Shown here: in pieces, positions 52,277 through 60,293 of the stretch | Position numbering within the stretch: the first letter of the stretch is position 1 | How the letters are laid out: each line of letters opens with the position of its first letter | NCBI RefSeq assembly: GCF_003051005.1 | Contig: NZ_QAOW01000002.1 | Coordinates: 1-64,000 of the forward strand | Direction: 5' to 3' | Length of the DNA: 64,000 nucleotides | Source: Rhodococcus sp. OK519 | Lineage (GTDB): Bacteria > Actinomycetota > Actinomycetes > Mycobacteriales > Mycobacteriaceae | Position numbers and translations under genes: made by a program | The notes under the pieces: model-generated | What the model was told of the DNA's origin: nothing | The model's database searches: none | What the model saw: only the letters and a program-made list of their open reading frames with translations

Positions 52277-53095
52277 GTGCTCCCGGACACCCCCAGCCGA
52301 CCCCACGTCCTGACCGCCGGTTCCGGCGCGCGGACGGTGGTACTGATCCACGGGTACTCCGATCACGGTGGCACATGGCAGAAGGTGATTCCCACCCTGG
52401 CCGAGCGGTATCGGGTGCTCGCCGTGGATCTTCCCGGCTTCGGGCGCAGTGCCGGGCATTGGCGGGAACCACTCATCGACGGTTACGTGGAGGCACTCAC
52501 CGATCTTGTTGCAGGAGAGTCGGATCGCGTCAGCGTGATCGGCAACTCGCTGGGGTCGGTGACGGCGTTGGCGTTCGCCTCCCGGCGACCCGACCTGGTC
52601 GCGAATGTCGTGCTCTCGGACATGCCGGGCGTGACCCGGATCCCGCGGTCATGGACCCGAGGGACCCAGTTGCGGATCGACCGGATGGCCCGCGTGCTCA
52701 CCGGGCCGCTTCCCGATCGCTATCTCCAGCAGATGGTGGGCGCCGTCTACGCGAGCCTGGCACTGCGGCACCCGCGGCGGGCCGACGCCGCCGTCCGTGC
52801 CGGCTACGCCGAGCACTACGCGACCCGCCAGCAGATCGCGAACCTGCTCGCGATCGGCACCGTCGTCATCCGCGAGATCGCGCAGATGCCGATACCTCGG
52901 ATGTTGGACGAACTGACCGTGCCGGCGCTACTGGTCTGGGGCGAGAACGACCTGCTCACCCCGGCCAGCGCGGCCCGTCGCGTAGCCGCCACCGCCGATC
53001 GCACGGTCACGATCATTCCGAGTTGCGGTCATTGCCCGCAATTGGACTGCCCGAGCGAGTTCCTCGCCGAAGTGCTCCCGTTCCTGACCCGCTGA
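52277..53095 (+). CDS. alpha/beta hydrolase
   Basis: A 272-residue serine hydrolase with LIHGYSDHGGTWQKV near 22-36, nucleophile elbow GNSLGSVTALAF near 90, acid in VWGENDLLTP near 225, and histidine in CGHCPQLDCPSEF near 250. The elbow residue pattern GNSLGS is common in the haloalkane dehalogenase/esterase-like group. The GTG start has GAGGAAAGGACGACCGCC upstream. It is followed by the DUF6153 gene after 29 bases, which has its own -10-like element. The substrate is unknown. Confidence 0.88.
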   Translation: MLPDTPSRPHVLTAGSGARTVVLIHGYSDHGGTWQKVIPTLAERYRVLAVDLPGFGRSAGHWREPLIDGYVEALTDLVAGESDRVSVIGNSLGSVTALAFASRRPDLVANVVLSDMPGVTRIPRSWTRGTQLRIDRMARVLTGPLPDRYLQQMVGAVYASLALRHPRRADAAVRAGYAEHYATRQQIANLLAIGTVVIREIAQMPIPRMLDELTVPALLVWGENDLLTPASAARRVAATADRTVTIIPSCGHCPQLDCPSEFLAEVLPFLTR

Positions 53096-53112
53096 CCCAC
53101 CCTTCCGGTCGG

Positions 53113-53118
53113 TACAGT
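53113..53118 (+). promoter_or_regulatory. -10-like element, leaderless start of DUF6153 gene
   Basis: TACAGT lies six bases before the ATG at 53125 with no ribosome binding site. Confidence 0.45.
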
Positions 53119-53124
53119 CGAACC

Positions 53125-53514
53125 ATGCCCGGCCAGCTTCGAGTGACGTTCGCTCGACTGGTGGCACTCTGTGCGCTCACCCTTGGCGTGCTCGCGATGC
53201 ACCACGTGACCACCGGAACCCTCAGCGGATCCGCGGCAGCCTTCCAGCACGGGAGCGGCCACTCCGACCACCCCACCCAACCGGTTCCGGACGATCCCAG
53301 TCACACACCCGGACACGGCGCCTTCCACCTGTGCCTCGCGGTCCTCGTCGCGGCCACCCTCACCATCGCGATCTGGCTACTGCTGCGCACGGCGCGCGCC
53401 CAGCGCATTCGCCTCCGTCGAGCAGCAGGTCCGGGGCAGCGCGCCGGCCGCGGACCGCCGTTCGCCCCCACCACGTCGACATTCCTGTCCACCCTGTGCA
53501 TCCTGCGAGTGTGA
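53125..53514 (+). CDS. DUF6153-like small membrane protein
   Basis: A 129-residue protein with two membrane segments, about 12-26 (LVALCALTLGVLAMHHV) and 69-87 (LCLAVLVAATLTIAIWLLL). Between them lies a His/Ser/Pro-rich loop (HGSGHSDHPTQPVPDD, then SHTPGHGAFH). The paired MHHVTT at the end of the first helix and the following His-rich loop are typical of the DUF6153 family. The pattern could bind metal ions such as copper. It directly precedes the DUF305 lipoprotein gene, a frequent neighbour pairing. No enzymatic motif is visible. Confidence 0.8.
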   Translation: MPGQLRVTFARLVALCALTLGVLAMHHVTTGTLSGSAAAFQHGSGHSDHPTQPVPDDPSHTPGHGAFHLCLAVLVAATLTIAIWLLLRTARAQRIRLRRAAGPGQRAGRGPPFAPTTSTFLSTLCILRV

Positions 53515-53596
53515 CAGGGCCACTGCGACAAGGCCTTTCGGCCTTTCGATCGCAGCCCGGTCCCTGATCACCGAATACGTGAGGAAACAACAGATC

Positions 53597-54340
53597 ATGA
53601 ACACCAAGCGCATGCTCGTCTCCGTCGGATCCGCGGCGGCCGTCGTGGCCCTCGTCGCCGGCTGTTCCGACAACGGCTCCGACAACACCGCAACCACCAC
53701 TTCGACGACAAGCGCGTCCGCGACCGAGTCCGGCACGGCCGAACAGGGCGGACCGCACAACCAGGCGGACGTCGAGTACGTCCAGATGATGATCCCGCAC
53801 CACGAACAGGCCGTCGAGATGGCCGAACTCGTCCCCAGCCGCAGCGGCAACCCCGATGTCATCGCGCTCGCCTCGCAGATCGAGAAGGCCCAGGGCCCGG
53901 AGATCGAGCAGATGGAGGGCTGGCTGAAGGCGTGGGGCGTACCGGAACCCAGCGCGGCCCACTCCCCCGGCGCGACCACCGACCACGACGATTCGGATCA
54001 CGACGGCATGGATCACGGCACGCCGGTTCCCATGACGTCGATGCCGACGATGACCTCCGCACCGATGACCTCGGCACCGATGAACTCCATGCCCGGAATG
54101 GAGGGCGGCGGCCACGGCATGATGACCGGCGACCAGATGAAGGCGCTCGAGAACGCGAACGGCCCCGAATTCGACCGCATGTGGCTCGAGATGATGATCG
54201 AGCACCACCAGGGCGCGGTCGCCAGTTCCGAGCAGATCCTCCAGAACGGTGAGAACGAGCAGGTCCGTCAGTTGGCGCAGCAGATCGTCGCCAGCCAGCA
54301 GGCGGAGATCGCCCAGATGGAAGCGCTGCTGAACAAGTAG
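53597..54340 (+). CDS. DUF305 lipoprotein, His/Met-rich
   Basis: A 247-residue lipoprotein. The signal MNTKRMLVSVGSAAAVVALV ends with lipobox VAGC (Cys23). Two DUF305 modules follow, each with an MMIPHHEQAVEM or MMIEHHQGAVAS metal-like HH motif near 66 and 200. Between them a loop is rich in His, Met, Asp and Thr (DHDDSDHDGMDHG, then TSMPTMTSAPMTSAPM), which is consistent with copper or other metal binding. ATG 53597 is preceded by GAGGAAAC. It is followed by a strong terminator. The DUF305 family is linked to metal or copper handling in several bacteria, but the exact role is unsettled. Confidence 0.88.
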   Translation: MNTKRMLVSVGSAAAVVALVAGCSDNGSDNTATTTSTTSASATESGTAEQGGPHNQADVEYVQMMIPHHEQAVEMAELVPSRSGNPDVIALASQIEKAQGPEIEQMEGWLKAWGVPEPSAAHSPGATTDHDDSDHDGMDHGTPVPMTSMPTMTSAPMTSAPMNSMPGMEGGGHGMMTGDQMKALENANGPEFDRMWLEMMIEHHQGAVASSEQILQNGENEQVRQLAQQIVASQQAEIAQMEALLNK

Positions 54341-54365
54341 TCCGGCCATCCGGTCCGGCCGGCGG

Positions 54366-54400
54366 CCGTGCACCCGGCGTCGGCGACGCCGGGTGCACGG
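54366..54400. terminator. perfect 16-bp hairpin terminator after DUF305 gene
   Basis: CCGTGCACCCGGCGTC pairs perfectly with GACGCCGGGTGCACGG around a three-base loop GGC. It lies 26 bases after the DUF305 stop. Confidence 0.92.
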
Positions 54401-54461
54401 TCCGGACCGACCGGTACCCTCTCGTTGATTCGATCGGTCGTCATCGGCACGAGGGGGAATC

Positions 54462-55520
54462 GTGAGCATCCAGTTCGGCGCACCCGCCGCAATCGAAGCG
54501 CTGGCGCTGTCCAAACAGTTCAAATCGGTTCGCGCGGTGTCCGACCTGAGTTTCACCGTGCCGCACGGATCGATCACCGGCTTCCTCGGACCCAACGGCT
54601 CGGGGAAGACGACGACGCTCCGAATGTTGCTCGGGCTGATCCGCCCGACCGGTGGCGACTCCACGATCCTCGGGGTTCCGTTCGGCAGGATCGACGACCC
54701 CGCGCGTGTGGTCGGCGTCGTCCTCGACTCTCGCGGCCTGCATCCCGCCCGAACGGCTCTCGACCATCTGAGGGTGTACGCGTCGGCCATCGGCGTTCCG
54801 GACGCCCGCGCCGGACAGGTCCTGCACCTCGTCGGTCTCACCGATGCCGCGGATCGCAAGGCGGGAGTCTTCTCCCTCGGCATGCGCCAACGCCTGGCCC
54901 TCGCGACTGCACTGCTCGGCGATCCGCAGATCCTCGTGCTCGACGAACCGGCGAACGGTCTCGACCCGGAGGGCATCGCGTGGCTGCGCGAATTCCTACT
55001 CGGCTTCGCCCGCTCCGGGCGCACCGTGCTGGTGTCCAGTCACCTCCTGCGAGAGGTGGAGCAGATGGTCGACCACGTCGTGATCGTCAGCCGCGGAACA
55101 CTCGTCCATCAGGGATCGATGGAGGAACTACGCACGGCGCATCGCGCCCGTCTCCTCGTCGCGTGCTCGGATCCCGCTCGCCTCGCGACCGCCCTGGCTG
55201 CGACCGGCGTCGTCGACACCACGCATCTCGCGGACGGCCGCATCGCGATCGGCGGATCCGATCCCGGCACCGTCGGCCGGGTGGCCGCCGATGCCGACGT
55301 CACGGTCTTCGGCGCCGCCACCGAACACGTCGACCTCGAGCAGGTGTTCTTGGCGATGACGTCCGGGCAGTACGCCGCACCCGGATCGGCCGTCACCCCG
55401 GGCTACGGTCCGCCGCCGCCCGGCTACGGAGCGCCTCCGGGCTATCCCCCGACCCAGTCGCCCCCACCACAGCCGATCCAGCCGTGGTTCGGCCCGACGA
55501 ACGGAGGTGGACCGCGATGA
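54462..55520 (+). CDS. ABC transporter ATP-binding protein, ABC-2 type, with Pro-rich tail
   Basis: A 352-residue ATPase. Walker A GPNGSGKTTT lies near 46, a signature-type segment FSLGMRQRLALATALL near 138, Walker B ILVLDEPANGLDPEG near 158, and LVSSHLLREVEQM near 190. This is the layout of daunorubicin- or bacitracin-type ABC exporters. After about residue 300 the sequence becomes a low-complexity tail rich in Pro, Gly, Tyr and Ala (PPPPGYGAPPGYPP), of unknown use. The GTG start has GAGGGGG. It overlaps the permease gene by four bases (ATGA). Confidence 0.92.
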   Translation: MSIQFGAPAAIEALALSKQFKSVRAVSDLSFTVPHGSITGFLGPNGSGKTTTLRMLLGLIRPTGGDSTILGVPFGRIDDPARVVGVVLDSRGLHPARTALDHLRVYASAIGVPDARAGQVLHLVGLTDAADRKAGVFSLGMRQRLALATALLGDPQILVLDEPANGLDPEGIAWLREFLLGFARSGRTVLVSSHLLREVEQMVDHVVIVSRGTLVHQGSMEELRTAHRARLLVACSDPARLATALAATGVVDTTHLADGRIAIGGSDPGTVGRVAADADVTVFGAATEHVDLEQVFLAMTSGQYAAPGSAVTPGYGPPPPGYGAPPGYPPTQSPPPQPIQPWFGPTNGGGPR

Positions 55521-56290
55521 CCCGACTGTTGACCGCGGAGTTCCGCAAGGTGATCACGCTCCGGTTCTGGTGGGCGCTCGGGCTCGCGCCGCTGTTGATC
55601 GGTGTGATGTCCGGTGCGATCAGCATGCCGCTCATCTCCGCAGTCGCCTCCGACTCCGAGTCGGACGAGATCGGGATTGCCGTCGCCGGCATCGGCCTGT
55701 TCGTCGCGCTCGGTTCGGTGTTCCTGTTCGCGGCGCTGTTCGGGGCCGTCAACGCGGGCGCCGAATACCGGCACCACACCCTCGCCGGCACGTTCCTGAC
55801 CACGCGGGGACGAGACCAAGTGGTGGGCGCGAAGCTGGCGGTCACGGCCGGGTTCGGCCTGCTGTACTGCCTGGTCATCGAGATCGTGAGCGTGCCGCTC
55901 CTGCTGATCGCGTCGCCGGACGAATTCCAGGTGGACGGCACGATCCTCGGCGTCCTCGCGATCGGTCTGCTCGCGACCGCCCTGTGGACGCTGCTCGGCG
56001 CGGGCCTGGCCCTCACGACGGCCTCGTCGATCGGTAGCGCCGTCGGGCTCGTCGCGTGGTACGTCCTCGGCGAAGGGGTCACCCGGCTGATCCTGTCCGG
56101 GCTCGGACTCGACGCCGTCGGCCAGTGGCTACCCGGGTCGGTCACGGTCGCCGCGTTCATCGACGTCGTCGACGACGGCGCCCTCGACGGCCTGCCCGGA
56201 TGGCCGCTCTCGCTGTTCGTACTGGCGCTGTGGGCGGCCACGGCGTGCGGGCTCGGCTGGTGGGCCACCCGCAGCCGCGACATCACCTGA
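55517..56290 (+). CDS. ABC-2 type transporter permease
   Basis: A 257-residue membrane protein with about six hydrophobic segments, the first at 17-37 (FWWALGLAPLLIGVMSGAIS) and others around 55-75, 105-130, 140-165, 170-190 and 230-250. It shows the AEYRHHTLAGTFLTTRGR loop after the second segment, common in ABC-2 permeases. The ATG overlaps the ATPase stop (ATGA), so the two proteins should form one exporter. The substrate is unknown. It is followed by the fused ABC gene after 63 bases, which has its own -10-like element. Confidence 0.88.
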   Translation: MTRLLTAEFRKVITLRFWWALGLAPLLIGVMSGAISMPLISAVASDSESDEIGIAVAGIGLFVALGSVFLFAALFGAVNAGAEYRHHTLAGTFLTTRGRDQVVGAKLAVTAGFGLLYCLVIEIVSVPLLLIASPDEFQVDGTILGVLAIGLLATALWTLLGAGLALTTASSIGSAVGLVAWYVLGEGVTRLILSGLGLDAVGQWLPGSVTVAAFIDVVDDGALDGLPGWPLSLFVLALWAATACGLGWWATRSRDIT

Positions 56291-56339
56291 CAGGCGCCAC
56301 CGGACCAGCCACCCCCGCGAGGCTGTCGTGCCACCGGAC

Positions 56340-56345
56340 TACCGT
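56340..56345 (+). promoter_or_regulatory. -10-like element, leaderless start of fused ABC gene
   Basis: TACCGT lies eight bases before the ATG at 56354 and no ribosome binding site is visible. Confidence 0.45.
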
Positions 56346-56353
56346 TGATCGCG

Positions 56354-59300
56354 ATGGAAAAACAGGATGCGACACCGGTGGCCGACGAGCACCGCGGCTG
56401 GATACGACGACTCACCGCGGAGTGCTGGAACCACCGGAGGACCGCCGTCGGTGCGCTCGCGGTGACGGTGGTGGCGGCGATCATCGACATCGCGTTCCCA
56501 CTGCTGACGAAGGTCGCGGTCGATGCGGCGTCGGGCGGCGAATCAACCGCCACCCGTGTCATCGGCGGAATCGCGGTGCTCATCGCGATCCTCGGCTGTG
56601 TCCGCTTCGGCTGTCAGTACGGGCGCCGCATGCTGGCGGGACGGCTGTCCCTGGACGTACAGCACGACCTGCGGCTGGGCCTGCTCGGTTCGCTGCAGCG
56701 TCTCGACGGCCGCGGGCAGGACCAGATCCGCACCGGCCAGGTGGTGTCCCGGTCGATCACCGACCTCCAACTCGTCCAGGGCCTGCTCGCGATGGTGCCG
56801 ATGTCGGCGGGTGTCGTACTGCAGTTCGTCCTGGCCCTGGTGATCATGGCTTGGCTCTCGCCGCTGCTCACCGTCGTCGCGCTCGTCGTGGTGCCCGCGG
56901 TCGGACTTGTCGTGTATCTCGTGCGGCCCACACTGTTCGCGGCCACGTGGTCCGCCCAGCAGCGCGCCGCCGACCTCGCGCAGCACGTCGAGGAGACGGT
57001 CACCGGTGTGCGGGTCGTCAAGGGTTTCGGCCAGGAATCGCGGGCCGTCGACCAGCTCGAGGACCTCGGCCGCACGCTGTATGCCGAGCGCCTGCGCGCG
57101 GCGCGGATCAACGCGCGCTTCGCGCCGTCGATGGCGGCGCTGCCCCAACTCGGCCTCGTCGGCGTCGTCGCGCTCGGCGGCTGGCTCGCCCTCCACGGCC
57201 AGATCACGGTCGGCACATTCCTCGCGTTCGCGGCGTACGTCGTGACGATGACCACCGCCACCCGGACGCTGTCCCAGGTCGTGATCATGGCTCAGCTGTC
57301 TCGGGCCGCGGTCGAGCGTGTGTACGAGGTGATCGACACCGAGCCCGAGGTGTCCGATCCGGCGCATCCGGTCGACCTGCCGGACGGCCCGCTCGGCGTC
57401 CAACTGCGTGACGTCGGATTCGGCTTCGACGACGACCTCAGCGTGCTGTCCGGTCTCGACCTCACCATCGCCCCCGGCGAATCCGTCGCCGTCGTGGGCC
57501 CGGCCGGATCCGGCAAGACCGCGCTGTCGCTGCTGCTCCCACGCTTCTACGCACCGCACACCGGGAGCGTGTCGCTCACCTCCGAAGGCCGGGTCTTCGA
57601 CGTCGCCGACGTGCGTGCCGACCAGCTCCGCGCGGCCGTCGGCCTGGTGTTCGACGAACCGTTCCTGTTCTCCGACACAATCGCGGCGAACATCGCGCTC
57701 GGCCGTCCCGAAGCCAGCGCCGAGGAGATCCGGGCCGCCGCGAAACTGGCTCAGGCCGACGAGTTCATCGCGGCGCTCAGCGACGGCTACGACACCGTCG
57801 TCGGCGAGCGCGGCCTCACCCTGTCGGGAGGCCAGCGGCAGCGCGTCGCGCTCGCCCGCGCGCTGCTCGTCGACCCGCGGGTGCTCATCCTCGACGACGC
57901 GACGTCCGCAGTGGACGCCACCACCGAAGCCGTCATCTTCGACGGCATCCGCAGCGGCCGGGAGCGGACGACGCTCATCCTGGCGCACCGCCGGTCCACG
58001 CTCACCCTCGCCGATCGTGTCGCGGTCCTCGAAGGGGGACGCATCATCGACATCGGCACCGTCGACGAGCTCGACGAACGGTGCCCGCTGTTCCGCACGC
58101 TGCTCGCGTCGCCGGATCCGTCCGACACCACCACCACAGACGACGCCGCACCCGTCGCCGCCGTCCCCGAGCCCACCGAGGCCCAGCTGTGGCCCGAGGC
58201 CGACACCGAACGCGCGACAGGCGACGGTGCCCCCGCGCAGCCGGGTCTCGGGCACGGCGGCGGTGGCGGCGGCGGGCACATGTCGGGCGCGCTCGGTGGC
58301 GTGGCCGCGACGCCGGAGTTGCGGCGCGCTGTCGAGGCCCTGCCGCCGGCGGACGAGGATCCCGATACCGACACCGGCCGACTACGGCGCGACGACCCAG
58401 AGTTCCGGCTGGGCCGGCTGCTGCACCCGGTGCGGTGGATCCTCGCCGGTATCGTCGCGTGCCTCGCACTGGACTCGCTGATCGGCATCGCGTTCCCGGC
58501 GATCGTCCGCTACGCGATCGACCACGGCGTGGTTCCCGGTGACACGGCTCCGCTGTGGGCGGCCGCTGCCGTCGGCACGGTACTGGCGCTGGTCGGCTGG
58601 CTCGTCGTCGCGATCCTCACGGTGATCACGGCCCGGGCCGGCGAGCGGGTGCTGTTCGGGCTGCGTGTGCGCAGCTACGCCCACCTGCAGCGACTGGGTC
58701 TGGACTACTACGAGCGCGAATTGTCGGGGCGGATCATGACCCGCATGACCACCGACGTCGACGCGCTGTCGTCGTTCATCCAGACCGGCCTGTCGACCGC
58801 GGTGGTATCGCTGCTGACGCTCGTCGGGATCGCGGTCGCGCTCCTGGTCACCGATGTCACGCTCGCGCTCGTCGCGCTCGCCGCGCTCGTTCCGCTGACG
58901 GCCGCCACGGTGGTCTTCCGGCGAGTGTCGAGCACCGCGTACTCGGTGTCGCGTGAGCGGATCTCGCTGGTCAACGCCGAGTTCCAGGAGAACGTCGCCG
59001 GGCTGCGCGCCGCACAGGCCTATCGCCGCGAGGAGTTCACCGCGCAGCGATTCGCCGAACGCGCGGACAGCTACCGCCGCAGCCGCATGCGGTCGCAGCG
59101 GGCGATCTCGGTGTACTTCCCCTTCATCACGCTGCTGTCGGATCTGGCGCTGGCCGCGGTCGTGTTCGTCGGTGCGCACCGGGTCGCCGACGGCTCGGCC
59201 ACGGCCGGCACGCTCGTCGCGTTCGTGCTGTACCTCGGACTGCTGTTCGGCCCGATTCAGCAGCTGTCGCAGGTGTTCGACGGCTACCAGCAGGCCGACG

Positions 59301-60181
59301 TCGGACTACGACGCATCGGCGACCTCCTCGCCACACCCAGTTCCATCGAGACCGCCGACGCCGAACGGACCGTCCCCATCACCGGGCACCTGCGCGGCGA
59401 CGTGCTGTTCGACGACGTCACCTTCCGCTACCAGGGCGCCGAGTCGGACGCCCTCAGCGACATCTCGCTGCAGATTCCGTCCGGGACGACGGTCGCGCTC
59501 GTCGGCCGGACCGGGGCGGGCAAGTCGACCGTCGTGAAACTCCTCGCCCGCTTCTACGACCCGACGACGGGATCGGTCCGGGTCGACCACGAGGATCTGC
59601 GCCGTTATCCGCTCCACGACTATCGGCGGCGGCTCGGCGTCGTGCCGCAGGAGGCCCACCTGTTCACCGGCACCGTCGCGAGCAACATCGCGTACGGCCG
59701 ACCGGACGCGTCCCGCGCCGACATCGAAGCCGCCGCGCGAGCGGTGGGCGCCCTGCCGACGATCGCGGCGCTACGCGGGGGTATGAACCAGCCCATCGGC
59801 GAGCGCGGACAGGGACTGTCCGCGGGGCAACGTCAGCTGATCGCGCTCGCGCGCGCCGAGATGGTCGATCCGGACCTGTTGCTGCTCGACGAGGCCACCG
59901 CGACCCTCGATCCGGCGACCGAGCGGATCGTCCTCGAATCGAACCGCATGGTCACCCGGAAACGCACGTCAGTGGTGGTCGCGCACCGGCTCGCGACTGC
60001 CGCGCGCGCCGATCTGGTGGTGGTCGTCGACGGCGGCAGAATCGTCGAAAGTGGTGCTCACAGCACCCTTCGCCATGCGGGCGGTCACTACTCGCGGCTC
60101 TGTGATGCGGCGGCGCGTGAACAGGGGAATAATTCGTCCGCGAGAACCGTCTTCGATGGTGACCCCATCGCAACAGTGTGA
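56354..60181 (+). CDS. fused full-length ABC exporter with one degenerate ATP site
   Basis: A 1275-residue protein carrying two complete exporter halves. Half 1 has membrane helices at about 30-310 and ATPase motifs VGPAGSGKTALSL near 382, LSGGQRQRV near 490 and LILDDATSA near 512. A linker rich in Gly and His (HGGGGGGGHM near 635) follows. Half 2 has membrane helices at about 700-960 and ATPase motifs VGRTGAGKST near 1050, LSAGQRQLI near 1154 and LLLLDEATATLD near 1176. The first Walker B has Asp where the catalytic Glu is expected, and the second signature is LSAGQ. Both changes fall in the same composite ATP site. Homologues are often two genes (mycobacterial Rv1272c/Rv1273c-like). The substrate is unknown. 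Confidence 0.92.
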   Translation: MEKQDATPVADEHRGWIRRLTAECWNHRRTAVGALAVTVVAAIIDIAFPLLTKVAVDAASGGESTATRVIGGIAVLIAILGCVRFGCQYGRRMLAGRLSLDVQHDLRLGLLGSLQRLDGRGQDQIRTGQVVSRSITDLQLVQGLLAMVPMSAGVVLQFVLALVIMAWLSPLLTVVALVVVPAVGLVVYLVRPTLFAATWSAQQRAADLAQHVEETVTGVRVVKGFGQESRAVDQLEDLGRTLYAERLRAARINARFAPSMAALPQLGLVGVVALGGWLALHGQITVGTFLAFAAYVVTMTTATRTLSQVVIMAQLSRAAVERVYEVIDTEPEVSDPAHPVDLPDGPLGVQLRDVGFGFDDDLSVLSGLDLTIAPGESVAVVGPAGSGKTALSLLLPRFYAPHTGSVSLTSEGRVFDVADVRADQLRAAVGLVFDEPFLFSDTIAANIALGRPEASAEEIRAAAKLAQADEFIAALSDGYDTVVGERGLTLSGGQRQRVALARALLVDPRVLILDDATSAVDATTEAVIFDGIRSGRERTTLILAHRRSTLTLADRVAVLEGGRIIDIGTVDELDERCPLFRTLLASPDPSDTTTTDDAAPVAAVPEPTEAQLWPEADTERATGDGAPAQPGLGHGGGGGGGHMSGALGGVAATPELRRAVEALPPADEDPDTDTGRLRRDDPEFRLGRLLHPVRWILAGIVACLALDSLIGIAFPAIVRYAIDHGVVPGDTAPLWAAAAVGTVLALVGWLVVAILTVITARAGERVLFGLRVRSYAHLQRLGLDYYERELSGRIMTRMTTDVDALSSFIQTGLSTAVVSLLTLVGIAVALLVTDVTLALVALAALVPLTAATVVFRRVSSTAYSVSRERISLVNAEFQENVAGLRAAQAYRREEFTAQRFAERADSYRRSRMRSQRAISVYFPFITLLSDLALAAVVFVGAHRVADGSATAGTLVAFVLYLGLLFGPIQQLSQVFDGYQQADVGLRRIGDLLATPSSIETADAERTVPITGHLRGDVLFDDVTFRYQGAESDALSDISLQIPSGTTVALVGRTGAGKSTVVKLLARFYDPTTGSVRVDHEDLRRYPLHDYRRRLGVVPQEAHLFTGTVASNIAYGRPDASRADIEAAARAVGALPTIAALRGGMNQPIGERGQGLSAGQRQLIALARAEMVDPDLLLLDEATATLDPATERIVLESNRMVTRKRTSVVVAHRLATAARADLVVVVDGGRIVESGAHSTLRHAGGHYSRLCDAAAREQGNNSSARTVFDGDPIATV

Positions 60182-60212
60182 GACAGCCAACACGCGGCGG
60201 ACCGGATGGCCA

Positions 60213-60229
60213 CGTCCGCCGTACGGACG
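60213..60229. terminator. short hairpin between fused ABC gene and kgd
   Basis: CGTCCG pairs with CGGACG around CCGTA. It is weak, and may partly separate the two transcripts. Confidence 0.4.
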
Positions 60230-60293
60230 CTAGCCTCATGTGTATAGGCGCTCTGATCGGGTACCGAAGAAAGAAACGAGGCGAACACCTGCC

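Noticed and set aside
53511-53528. CRP-like TGTGA-CAGGGC-CACTG near the DUF305 start
   Set aside because: Only the first half-site fits, and it overlaps the stop codon of the preceding gene.
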